Below the pieces are notes generated by a model. The model was given only the letters and a program-made list of their open reading frames with translations, ran no database searches and was not told the origin of the DNA. Below are positions 1 through 6,826 of a DNA stretch of 8,884 nt, piece after piece; position 1 is the stretch's first letter; the number at the start of each line of letters is the position of its first letter. This DNA comes from an uncultured Clostridia bacterium (GTDB lineage: Bacteria > Bacillota > Clostridia > Oscillospirales > Ruminococcaceae). The DNA lies in the NCBI GenBank assembly GCA_947072265.1, contig CAMTHN010000019.1, forward strand, positions 1 to 8,884, written 5' to 3'. Position numbers and translations under genes: made by a program.

Positions 1-170
1 AAATTAGTAGGTCTAATAGTTTAATATCTATTAAAAATGGAACTATTTTAGTTAATTATAAAAAAGTATCTGATAATAATTATAATATAATTGTTGGAGA
101 TATTATTACGATAAAAAAATTTGGTAAATTTATTTATAAAGATACAGTAACGTTAACTAAAAAAGGATAG
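1..170 (+). CDS. ylmH: YlmH-like S4-domain RNA-binding protein, 3' end only
   Basis: This is the C-terminal 55 residues of a gene that begins left of the window; the reading frame starts at base 3 and ends with TAG at 168-170. The visible part begins ISRSNSLISIKNGTILVNYK and continues through VGDIITIKKFGKF to a lysine-rich end. That is the S4 RNA-binding fold as found at the C-terminus of YlmH: an SRS...I.NG.V.VN block, then a GD.I...G.G block. YlmH proteins bind RNA or ribosomes and are encoded beside ylmF (sepF), ylmG and divIVA in the division cluster of many Bacillota. The divIVA homologue that starts 40 bases downstream therefore supports the call. The N-terminal part of the protein cannot be checked. 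Another S4 protein is possible but less likely given the neighbour. Confidence 0.75.
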   Translation, partial: ISRSNSLISIKNGTILVNYKKVSDNNYNIIVGDIITIKKFGKFIYKDTVTLTKKG

Positions 171-198
171 ATAAAATTAATTTTACATAAATATATAT

Positions 199-206
199 AG
201 GAGGAG
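199..206 (+). promoter_or_regulatory. Ribosome binding site of divIVA
   Basis: AGGAGGAG lies four bases before the ATG at 211. It is a near-complete match to the anti-Shine-Dalgarno sequence and is the strongest such site in the window. It fixes the divIVA start, and it suggests this protein is translated efficiently. Confidence 0.85.
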
Positions 207-210
207 TTTT

Positions 211-756
211 ATGAATCCGGATGATATAAAGAATATAAAGTTATCCAAATCTGGAATATTTGGATATAAAGTTGAAGATGTAGATACTTATATAGAATTT
301 GTAAAGTTATATATAGAAAAAAAAGAAGTAGAAAATATAGAATTGCAAAAAAAAATAAAAATACTTGCACATAAAGTTAAAGAATATAAAGATGAAGAGC
401 ATGATATAAAACAGGCTTTAATTAATGCACAAAAACTAAGTAATACTGTTCTAAATGATGCTAAAGAAAAAGCAAATATTATTTTAGATGAAGCAAAAGA
501 TAGAGTTAGTTCAAAAGTTAAATATGCACAGTTAGATGCTGAAAATATATTAAAAGAAACTAAATATAATATTGAAAAAGAAAGAAAATCTTTGTTTAAA
601 ATACAAAAAGAAGTTTCTACTTTTAAAGCAAAACTTTTATCTCTATATAGAACACATCTCGATTCTATAACTGCTTTACCAGAAATTGATGATAAAGATG
701 AAAAAAATGAGATAGATAATAATAATGTTAAAGAGAATAATATCAGTTTAAATTAA
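211..756 (+). CDS. divIVA: DivIVA-family polar growth / division-site protein
   Basis: This is a 181-residue cytoplasmic coiled-coil protein that in Gram-positives binds curved membrane at poles and septa and recruits partners. Residues 4-35 match the DivIVA N-terminal domain: DIKNIKLSKS, then GYKVEDVDTYIEFV, equivalent to DIhNK.F.k..rGYDEDEVneFL. From about residue 36 to 150 it is almost unbroken heptad-like helix rich in Lys, Glu, Ile and Leu. This includes the family block NDAKEKANIILDEAKDRV (82-99). The last 25 residues are an acidic, Asn-rich tail that is probably disordered. The membrane-contact loop reads SKSGIFGY; the Phe-Arg pair of Bacillus subtilis DivIVA is replaced by Ile-Phe with one extra residue. 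The length is slightly above the B. subtilis protein. The start is set by the strong upstream AGGAGGAG. Its position between ylmH and ileS is the usual one. Confidence 0.92.
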   Translation: MNPDDIKNIKLSKSGIFGYKVEDVDTYIEFVKLYIEKKEVENIELQKKIKILAHKVKEYKDEEHDIKQALINAQKLSNTVLNDAKEKANIILDEAKDRVSSKVKYAQLDAENILKETKYNIEKERKSLFKIQKEVSTFKAKLLSLYRTHLDSITALPEIDDKDEKNEIDNNNVKENNISLN

Positions 757-771
757 TTATAAATTTTTTTT

Positions 772-779
772 AGGAGAGG
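772..779 (+). promoter_or_regulatory. Ribosome binding site of ileS
   Basis: AGGAGAGG lies four bases before the ATG at 784. The whole divIVA-ileS gap is 27 bases, so there is no room for a T-box leader or a separate promoter here. Confidence 0.8.
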
Positions 780-783
780 CATA

Positions 784-3564
784 ATGACAAAGGATTATAA
801 TAAAAGCTTAAATCTTCCATTGACAGATTTTCCTATGAGAGGTAGCTTACATACAAGAGATCAGCAACTTTTTGATGATATAAATAAAAATAAAATATAT
901 GATAAAATAATTGAAAAAAATAAAAATAAACCTTTATTTTTATTACATGATGGACCTCCATATGCAAATGGGGATATACATCTAGGCACAGCATTAAATA
1001 AAATATTAAAAGATATTATCATTAAAAATAAAAACATGTCTGGGTTTAAAGCACCTTTTATACCAGGATGGGATACGCATGGGCTTCCTATAGAACTTAA
1101 AGCATTTAAATCCTCGTCCAAAGCTAAAAATCTAACAGATGTAGAAATAAGAGAAAAATGTAAAGAATTTGCCTTATCTTGTGTTAAAAGTCAAGGAAAT
1201 CAATTTAAGGCACTTGGTGTAATCGGAGAATTTAATAATCCTTATTTAACTCTTAATAAAGAATTTGAAGCTAAACAGATAGAAGTTTTTGGAAAAATGT
1301 CTGAAAAAGATTTAATATATAAAGGTTTAAAGCCAGTTTATTGGTGTATTGATTGTAATACAGCTTTGGCTGAAGCTGAAATAGAATATGATAATAATAA
1401 TTGTGATTCTATTTATGTTAAATTTGAGTTGATTGATAATAGTCTATTTTCTGGAGAAATAGATGAAGATAAAAAAATATATTTTGTTATATGGACTACA
1501 ACAACTTGGACATTACCTGCAAATGTTGCTATATGTTTAGGAGATAAGTTTGAATATGCTCTGGTTAAAGTACTAGATGAATATTTAATTATAGCTAAAG
1601 AATTAGTTAATACAGTTATGGAAATTTCTCAAATTAAAGAATATTCTATTATCAAAACTTTAATTGGAAAAGAATTAGAATTACTAAAAACAAAACATCC
1701 TTTTTTAGATAGAGAATCTTTAATAATTTGTGGTGAACATGTAACATTAGAGAGTGGAACTGGTTGTGTGCATACTGCACCTGGACATGGTATGGATGAT
1801 TTTATAGTTTGTTCCAATTATAATGATTTAGAAGTTATAGTTCCTGTAAATGAAAGAGGTGTCTATAATGAGCATGCTGGATTATTTGAAGGAATGCATA
1901 TATCTAAAGTTAGCGATAATATTATAGAACAGTTAAAAAGCAATAATAATTTATTAGCTATTAATAAAATTTCTCATCAATATCCTCATTGTTGGAGATG
2001 TAAAAAAGCTGTAATTTTTAGAGCAACAGAACAATGGTTTTGTTCTATTGAAAAGATTAGAAATATTGCTATATCAGAGATTGATAAAGTTATTTGGAAT
2101 CCATCTTGGGGAAAAGATAGAATGATAAATATGATAAAAGATAGATCGGATTGGTGTATTTCTAGACAAAGATTATGGGGAGTTCCCATTCCTATTATTT
2201 ATTGTTATGATTGTGGTGATATTATTATTTCACCAGAAACTATTAAAAACATATCGACAATATTTAAACAAGAGGGATCAGATTCTTGGTATAAAAGAGA
2301 TGCTTCTGATTTTCTTCCAAAAAATTATTCTTGTAAATGTGGAAGTCAAAGTTTTAGGAAAGAAAAAGATATAATGGATGTATGGTTTGATAGTGGAGTT
2401 AGTAATATTTCTGTGCTAGATACAAGAGAAGGTCTAGAAGTACCCGCTGATTTATACTTTGAAGGGAATGACCAATATAGAGGTTGGTTTCAGTCATCTC
2501 TTTTAACATCTATATCATTTAGAGGTTCGGCTCCTTATAAAAATATTTTATCACATGGATGGGTTGTTGATGGAGATGGGAGAAAGATGTCTAAATCTAT
2601 TGGAAATGGAATAAATCCAGACTCTATTATAAAAGAATATGGAGCAGATATTTTAAGACTATGGGCAGCTTCTTCGGACTATCATTCTGATATACGTATA
2701 TCAAAGGACATACTAAAAAATATAACAGAAGGATACAGAAAAATTAGGAATACTTTTAGATTTTTACTAGGAAATTTAAGTGATTTTGACCCAAATATTG
2801 ATACCATAGATTTAGAATTTATAGATGATATAGATAAGTGGACATTATTTAATTTTGATAATTTATTAGAAAAAGTTAAATTAGCATATAATAATTTTGA
2901 GTTTCATCAAGTTTATCAAATGATTAGGAATTTCTGTGTCGTAGATCTTTCTAATTATTATTTAGATATTGTAAAAGATAGATTATATTGCGAAAAAAAG
3001 AATTCTAAAAAAAGAAGAAATGCACAGACTACAATGTATATTATTTTATCAAATATGGCTAAAATTTTATCACCAATACTTGCGTTTACATCTGAAGAAG
3101 TTTGGAAATATATACCACATAGAAGTTCTGATAATAAGGAGTCTATTTTATTAAATGATTTTGAAAATTCTTTAAATTTAAATTTAGATACAGATTTTAT
3201 ACAAAAATGGAATAAAATGTATAAAATAAAAGATGAAGTTTTAAAAGCAATGGAAATTAAAAGAGAAGAAAAAATTATTGGATCTTCTTTAGAAGCAAAT
3301 GTTATTATACATTCTATAGATAAAAATACTATAGATTTTATTCAGTCTAATTTAGTAGATTTAAAAACAATACTTATTTCTTCGGATATAAATATTGTAG
3401 AGGATGAAAATGGAGAATATAAGACAGATATATTAGGGATATCTATAAATATTAGTAAATCTTTAGGTAAAAAATGTGAAAGATGTTGGATGTTTTCTAA
3501 AACTGTTGGATTAGATAATGAAAATTCAACAATATGTGAAAGATGTTGTTTAGCTCTAGATTAA
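784..3564 (+). CDS. ileS: Isoleucyl-tRNA synthetase
   Basis: This cytoplasmic class Ia synthetase (926 residues, normal bacterial length) charges tRNA-Ile with isoleucine and edits mischarged valine. In order it shows HDGPPYANGDIHLGTALNK (55-73), which carries the ATP-binding HIGH motif as HLGT (66-69). PGWDTHGLPIELK follows (94-106). The CP1 editing domain has WTTTTWTLPAN (237-247) and GTGCVHTAPGHGMDDF (325-340). Next are DWCISRQRLWGVPIP (456-470) and a Cys cluster at C474/C477 and C517/C519, probably a zinc site. DVWFDSGVS (532-540) precedes KMSKS (601-605). After the helical anticodon-binding domain, a C-terminal zinc knuckle has C898/C901 and C918/C921. Two motif changes are odd: Thr in place of the second His of HIGH, and Thr in place of Pro in the WTTTPW editing peptide. 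All other hallmarks are intact, so I expect an active enzyme. lspA follows after 18 bases. Confidence 0.97.
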   Translation: MTKDYNKSLNLPLTDFPMRGSLHTRDQQLFDDINKNKIYDKIIEKNKNKPLFLLHDGPPYANGDIHLGTALNKILKDIIIKNKNMSGFKAPFIPGWDTHGLPIELKAFKSSSKAKNLTDVEIREKCKEFALSCVKSQGNQFKALGVIGEFNNPYLTLNKEFEAKQIEVFGKMSEKDLIYKGLKPVYWCIDCNTALAEAEIEYDNNNCDSIYVKFELIDNSLFSGEIDEDKKIYFVIWTTTTWTLPANVAICLGDKFEYALVKVLDEYLIIAKELVNTVMEISQIKEYSIIKTLIGKELELLKTKHPFLDRESLIICGEHVTLESGTGCVHTAPGHGMDDFIVCSNYNDLEVIVPVNERGVYNEHAGLFEGMHISKVSDNIIEQLKSNNNLLAINKISHQYPHCWRCKKAVIFRATEQWFCSIEKIRNIAISEIDKVIWNPSWGKDRMINMIKDRSDWCISRQRLWGVPIPIIYCYDCGDIIISPETIKNISTIFKQEGSDSWYKRDASDFLPKNYSCKCGSQSFRKEKDIMDVWFDSGVSNISVLDTREGLEVPADLYFEGNDQYRGWFQSSLLTSISFRGSAPYKNILSHGWVVDGDGRKMSKSIGNGINPDSIIKEYGADILRLWAASSDYHSDIRISKDILKNITEGYRKIRNTFRFLLGNLSDFDPNIDTIDLEFIDDIDKWTLFNFDNLLEKVKLAYNNFEFHQVYQMIRNFCVVDLSNYYLDIVKDRLYCEKKNSKKRRNAQTTMYIILSNMAKILSPILAFTSEEVWKYIPHRSSDNKESILLNDFENSLNLNLDTDFIQKWNKMYKIKDEVLKAMEIKREEKIIGSSLEANVIIHSIDKNTIDFIQSNLVDLKTILISSDINIVEDENGEYKTDILGISINISKSLGKKCERCWMFSKTVGLDNENSTICERCCLALD

Positions 3565-3579
3565 TATTTACATTATTTT

Positions 3580-3586
3580 GAGGTGA
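3580..3586 (+). promoter_or_regulatory. Shine-Dalgarno match of lspA that contains its only GTG
   Basis: GAGGTGA matches the extended anti-Shine-Dalgarno complement (AGGAGGTGA). The only in-frame GTG upstream of the first membrane segment (3583-3585) lies inside this match. The twelve bases before it (TTACATTATTTT) hold no other purine-rich site. If the ribosome uses this site, initiation should fall a few bases later, at ATT 3589 or ATA 3592. It is inferred from sequence only. Confidence 0.5.
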
Positions 3587-4044
3587 AAATTATAAAATAT
3601 ATATTATATTGTATTATTCCATTTTTTATAGCTATTGATCAATTTATAAAATTTTTAGTTGTAAAATATCTTCAACCTGTTGAAACATATCCTATTTTAC
3701 AAAATATATTACATCTTACTTATTTAGAAAACAGAGGAGCCGCTTTTGGAAGTTTTGAGGGTAATAAGTTCATACTTATTTTTGTCAGTGGAATTATACT
3801 TTTAATATCGTTTTTTTTAATGTTTACTAAAAAGATTCAAAACATATTTTATAAAATATGTTTTGGTTTTGTTATAGCAGGAGGAATAGGAAATCTTATA
3901 GATAGAATTTTTAGAGGATATGTTGTAGATTATATTGATTTTAGAATCATTAATTTTGCAGTTTTTAATTTTGCAGATATTTTAATTTCATTATCAAGTA
4001 TTAGTTTAATTATTTATATTGTGTTTTTTGAAAAACACGTTTGA
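3583..4044 (+). CDS. lspA: Lipoprotein signal peptidase (signal peptidase II)
   Basis: This membrane aspartic protease cleaves the signal peptide of diacylated prolipoproteins just before the lipid-modified Cys. The 153-residue protein has four predicted membrane spans (about 5-26, 62-81, 88-106 and 130-150). Family motifs are AIDQFIKFLVV (17-27), ENRGAAFG (49-56), GGIGNLIDR (100-108), GYVVDYIDF (112-120) and FNFAD (128-132 region). The catalytic pair is D116 in VVD and D132 in FNFAD. N50, N104 and N129 are the usual conserved asparagines. The length is normal. The start is uncertain: the annotated GTG sits within the GAGGTGA site, so the true start may be ATT at 3589 or ATA at 3592, removing two or three residues without touching a motif. 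Reinitiation at GTG after ileS is the alternative. It lies between ileS and rluD, as in many Bacillota. Confidence 0.95.
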   Translation: MKIIKYILYCIIPFFIAIDQFIKFLVVKYLQPVETYPILQNILHLTYLENRGAAFGSFEGNKFILIFVSGIILLISFFLMFTKKIQNIFYKICFGFVIAGGIGNLIDRIFRGYVVDYIDFRIINFAVFNFADILISLSSISLIIYIVFFEKHV

Positions 4045-4054
4045 ATTATTTTAT

Positions 4055-4060
4055 AGGAGA
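4055..4060 (+). promoter_or_regulatory. Ribosome binding site that selects a TTG start for rluD
   Basis: AGGAGA lies eight bases before TTG at 4069. No in-frame ATG or GTG is placed to use it, and the frame from TTG begins DSYSFIVEKSEINKRID, which is where RluD-type proteins normally begin. TTG is therefore the likely start codon. Confidence 0.75.
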
Positions 4061-4068
4061 TTTATAAT

Positions 4069-4980
4069 TTGGATAGTTATAGTTTTATTGTAGAAAAATC
4101 AGAAATAAATAAACGTATAGATGTCTTTTGTTCTGAAAAAGTTTTAATAAAAACCAGATCTTTTTTTCAAACTATTATTAAAGATGGATTTGTTTTAGTT
4201 AATAATTGTATAATTAATAAAAAATATAAATTAAAAATAGGAGACATTATAAATTTTACTATTCCAGATTTAAAACCTTTAACTGCTATTCCAGAAAAAA
4301 TGGAATTAGATATTGTGTATGAAGATGAACATTTAATTGTAGTTAATAAGGAAAAAGGTGTAGTTGTTCATCCTGCACCAGGAAATTATACTGGTACTCT
4401 TGTTAGTGGAGTTTTATATCATTGTAATGAACTATCTAGTGTTAATGGAGTTATTAGACCAGGAATTTTACATAGGATAGATAAAAATACTAGTGGACTT
4501 TTAATAATTGCTAAATCAGATATTGTTCACTTAGATTTAGCCAATCAACTTAAAAATCATACTATTTTTAGAGAATATCATGGAATTGTCTATGGCAAAT
4601 ATAAAAATAAGTCTGATAGTATCAATCATCCTATTGGTAGAAGTTCTAAAGATAGAAAAAAAATGTGCGTAACAGACAATAATTCTAAAGAGGCAATAAC
4701 ACACTATAAAACTATGTCAGAGGGAAATGGTTTTACATATGTAAAATTTTTTTTAGAAACAGGGCGTACACATCAAATAAGAGTTCATAGTTCTTATATA
4801 GGAAATCCTTTGGCTGGAGATGATGTATATGGGCCTAAAAATATTATTAAAGATCTTAAAGGACAGTGCTTACATGCAAAAAAAATAACTTTTTATCATC
4901 CAATTTTTAAAAAACAGGTTAGTTTAAATACAAATTTACCAGTATATTTCAAAAGCTTTTTAAAAAAACATTTTATATAG
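4069..4980 (+). CDS. rluD: RluA/RluD-family 23S rRNA pseudouridine synthase
   Basis: This 303-residue cytoplasmic enzyme isomerises uridine to pseudouridine in RNA; RluD itself acts on helix 69 of 23S rRNA. An N-terminal S4 RNA-binding domain spans about 14-63 (KRIDVF...IKDGFVLVNN...LKIGDIINF). A linker leads to the catalytic domain, which starts at IVYEDEHLIVVNKEKGVVVHP (82-102). The signature GILHRIDKNTSGLLI (132-146) holds the catalytic Asp, D138. RTHQIRVH (233-240) and GDDVYG (250-255) are the other RluA-family blocks. Translation begins at TTG 4069, supported by AGGAGA upstream. The S4 domain and the place directly after lspA match Bacillus subtilis ylyB, so this is probably the RluD-type orthologue. 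Exact target uridines cannot be read from sequence. Confidence 0.93.
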   Translation: MDSYSFIVEKSEINKRIDVFCSEKVLIKTRSFFQTIIKDGFVLVNNCIINKKYKLKIGDIINFTIPDLKPLTAIPEKMELDIVYEDEHLIVVNKEKGVVVHPAPGNYTGTLVSGVLYHCNELSSVNGVIRPGILHRIDKNTSGLLIIAKSDIVHLDLANQLKNHTIFREYHGIVYGKYKNKSDSINHPIGRSSKDRKKMCVTDNNSKEAITHYKTMSEGNGFTYVKFFLETGRTHQIRVHSSYIGNPLAGDDVYGPKNIIKDLKGQCLHAKKITFYHPIFKKQVSLNTNLPVYFKSFLKKHFI

Positions 4981-4993
4981 AAAAATGTTATAT

Positions 4994-5000
4994 AGGGGGA
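4994..5000 (+). promoter_or_regulatory. Ribosome binding site of the N-terminal transketolase gene
   Basis: AGGGGGA lies nine bases before ATG 5010. It has five consecutive G's and so differs from the AGGAG cores of the neighbouring genes. It can still pair with the anti-Shine-Dalgarno, partly through G-U pairs. No other candidate site precedes this ATG. Confidence 0.6.
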
Positions 5001-5009
5001 ATAGATATA

Positions 5010-5873
5010 ATGGAAAAAAAAATAATAAATCAATTAAAAATGCTTGCTTGTAAAGTTAGAATTGGAATAATAGAAGGAATCTATAGTGCTCAATCTGGTC
5101 ATCCTGGTGGCTCTTTATCTATTGCAGATACTTTAGTTTATTTATATTCTAATATTTTAAATATTGATGCTAATAAACCAGATGCTTTTGATAGAGATAG
5201 ATTTATACTATCAAAAGGTCATACAGCACCTGCATTATATGCTATTCTTGCTCTTAAAGATTTTTTTAATTATAGTGAACTTTTTACTTTAAGAAAAATA
5301 AATTCTAAACTTCAAGGTCATCCCGATATGAATAAAACACCTGGTATTGATATGAGTACTGGCTCATTAGGACAAGGATTTTCTGCTGCTTGTGGAATTG
5401 CTTTGTCTGGAAAAATATCTGGACAAAAATATAAAGTCTATTCTATATTGGGTGATGGCGAAATTCAAGAAGGACAAGTTTGGGAAGCAGCGATGTTTGC
5501 AAATCATAATAACTTAAATAATCTGATAGCTATTATTGACTATAACGGACTTCAAATAGATGGAAAAGTTAAGGATATATGTGATCTTGGAGATATTAAA
5601 TTAAAATTCAAATCATTTGGTTGGAGTGTATATGATATGGATGCACATAATTTTGAAAGTATGGAAAATACATTTCAAACTATACTTAATAATAATACAA
5701 ATAAGCCAACTGCTATTGTTCAAACAAGTGTTAAAGGAAAAGGTATTTCATTTATGGAGGATATATGTAGTTGGCACGGAATTGCCCCAAATAAATCTCA
5801 ATATATAGATGCTATTCATCAGCTAGAACATGAATTAGATAAATTGGAGGAAGAATTATTATGTCTATGTTAG
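5010..5873 (+). CDS. tkt: Transketolase, N-terminal subunit (thiamine diphosphate-binding)
   Basis: Transketolase moves two-carbon ketol units between sugar phosphates in the non-oxidative pentose phosphate pathway. Here it is split, and this 287-residue gene is the first half. It carries the pyrophosphate/metal site: GDGEIQEGQVWEA (148-160), with Asp149 and Asn179 in DYNG as the Mg ligands. Substrate and cofactor histidines lie in QSGHPGGS (H31), SKGHTAPALY (H71), LQGHPD (H104) and WHGIAPN (H256). All typical blocks are present, so it is a natural split subunit and not a truncation. DXS and pyruvate dehydrogenase E1 are related, but the SGHPGG and GDGE...QEGQVWEA pattern is transketolase. 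The last codons (EELLCLC, TAG) overlap the next gene by 13 bases in another frame, a sign of translational coupling that fits a fixed subunit ratio. Confidence 0.95.
   Translation: MEKKIINQLKMLACKVRIGIIEGIYSAQSGHPGGSLSIADTLVYLYSNILNIDANKPDAFDRDRFILSKGHTAPALYAILALKDFFNYSELFTLRKINSKLQGHPDMNKTPGIDMSTGSLGQGFSAACGIALSGKISGQKYKVYSILGDGEIQEGQVWEAAMFANHNNLNNLIAIIDYNGLQIDGKVKDICDLGDIKLKFKSFGWSVYDMDAHNFESMENTFQTILNNNTNKPTAIVQTSVKGKGISFMEDICSWHGIAPNKSQYIDAIHQLEHELDKLEEELLCLC
5846..5852 (+). promoter_or_regulatory. Ribosome binding site of the C-terminal transketolase gene, inside the N-terminal gene
   Basis: GGAGGAA lies eight bases before ATG 5861, within codons that encode the Leu-Glu-Glu-Glu stretch near the end of the upstream gene. 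A ribosome ending at TAG 5871-5873 passes over this site, which favours coupled translation of the two halves. Confidence 0.8.
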
Positions 5874-6826
5874 TGAAGAAGGCAACCAGAGATAGTTATG
5901 GTGAAAGTTTAGTTGAATTAGGAAAAGAATATAATGATATTATTGTTCTTGATGCCGATTTAGCCAAAGCTACGAAAACAATAATGTTTAAAGAAGCTTT
6001 TCCTAATAGATTTTTTGATTGTGGAATAGCGGAATGTAACATGTTGGGAGTTGCTGCCGGTCTTGCTACAACAGGAAAAATTGTATTTGCTAGTTCTTTT
6101 GCTATGTTTGTAGCTGGAAGAGGATATGAAATTATTAGAAATTCTATATGTTATCCAAATTTAAATGTAAAAATTGCTGCATCGCATGCAGGTATATCCG
6201 TTGGAGAAGATGGGGCAACACATCAGTGTTGTGAAGATATATCATTAATGAGATCAATACCAAATATGACAGTTTTGAACCCTTGTGATGATATAGAGAC
6301 AAAACAATTAATTAAGAAATCTATAGAGATAAAAACTCCTGTTTATATACGACTTGGTAGATTAGCAACGCCCATTTTAAATAATCCAGATTACAATTTT
6401 CAAATAGGTAAGGGTGTTATACTTTCAGAAGGAAATGATATAACTATTATTGCAACAGGTTTAATGGTTTATGAATCTTTAATTGCTGAAAATATGTTGT
6501 CTAAAATAGGAATTAATGCTCGTTTAATTAATATACATACTATAAAGCCAATAGATCAAAAAATTATTATATCTGCCGCTAAAGAGACAAGTTGTATTAT
6601 TACAGTTGAAGAGCATAGTGTAATCGGAGGATTGGGATCAGCTGTATCAGAAGTTGTATGTGAAAATTCTCCTGTGCCAGTTATAAAAATTGGAATAAAT
6701 GATATTTTTGGTATGTCTGGGACAGCTTCAGAACTATTAAAACATTATGGATTATCTAGTGAAAATATTTTTGAAGTTGTTAAGGATTCGTATTATAAAT
6801 ATAAAAAAGATCTCTACTTTATATAG
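5861..6826 (+). CDS. tkt: Transketolase, C-terminal subunit (pyrimidine-binding and C-terminal domains)
   Basis: This is the second half of the split transketolase, 321 residues; it pairs with the preceding gene product to form the active site at the subunit interface. The pyrimidine-binding domain (about 5-170) has CGIAECNMLGVAAGLA (54-69), where E58 is the catalytic Glu that activates the thiamine ring. It also has ASSFAMFVAGRGYE (77-90), ASHAGISVGEDGATHQ (107-122) and EDISLMRSIPNMTV (125-138). The C-terminal transketolase domain covers about 180-305, with EEHSVIGGLGSAVSE (about 250-264) and FGMSGTASELLKHYGL near the end. Order and spacing are those of stand-alone C-terminal subunits in clostridia and archaea. 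The start overlaps the previous gene by 13 bases and has GGAGGAA upstream. The final eleven codons plus stop lie inside a perfect inverted repeat, so the Lys/Tyr-rich tail YYKYKKDLYFI is probably shaped by the terminator and not by catalysis. Confidence 0.95.
   Translation: MSMLVKKATRDSYGESLVELGKEYNDIIVLDADLAKATKTIMFKEAFPNRFFDCGIAECNMLGVAAGLATTGKIVFASSFAMFVAGRGYEIIRNSICYPNLNVKIAASHAGISVGEDGATHQCCEDISLMRSIPNMTVLNPCDDIETKQLIKKSIEIKTPVYIRLGRLATPILNNPDYNFQIGKGVILSEGNDITIIATGLMVYESLIAENMLSKIGINARLINIHTIKPIDQKIIISAAKETSCIITVEEHSVIGGLGSAVSEVVCENSPVPVIKIGINDIFGMSGTASELLKHYGLSSENIFEVVKDSYYKYKKDLYFI

Noticed and set aside
172..185. Perfect 14-base palindrome TAAAATTAATTTTA between ylmH and divIVA
   Set aside because: It contains only A and T in a very A+T-rich background, with no loop or T tract suited to a terminator and no known operator match. 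Chance is the simplest explanation.
820..848. TTGACA at 820-825 as a possible -35 box
   Set aside because: It lies in the ileS coding sequence and the hexamer 17 bases later (TAGCTT) is a poor -10 box. Such matches are expected by chance.
861..2189. Three open frames on the - strand (861-1121, 1629-1817, 1986-2189) within ileS
   Set aside because: They are opposite strongly conserved IleRS coding sequence, show no recognisable domain and are short. They are shadows of the real gene.
5617..5808. A 63-codon + strand open frame inside the N-terminal transketolase gene
   Set aside because: It overlaps conserved transketolase coding sequence in another frame and has no recognisable motif.
5834..5873. 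Possible frameshift splitting a single transketolase gene
   Set aside because: The second gene has its own GGAGGAA ribosome binding site and ATG, and both halves end and begin at the normal domain border. Split transketolases are an established arrangement, so this is not a broken gene.
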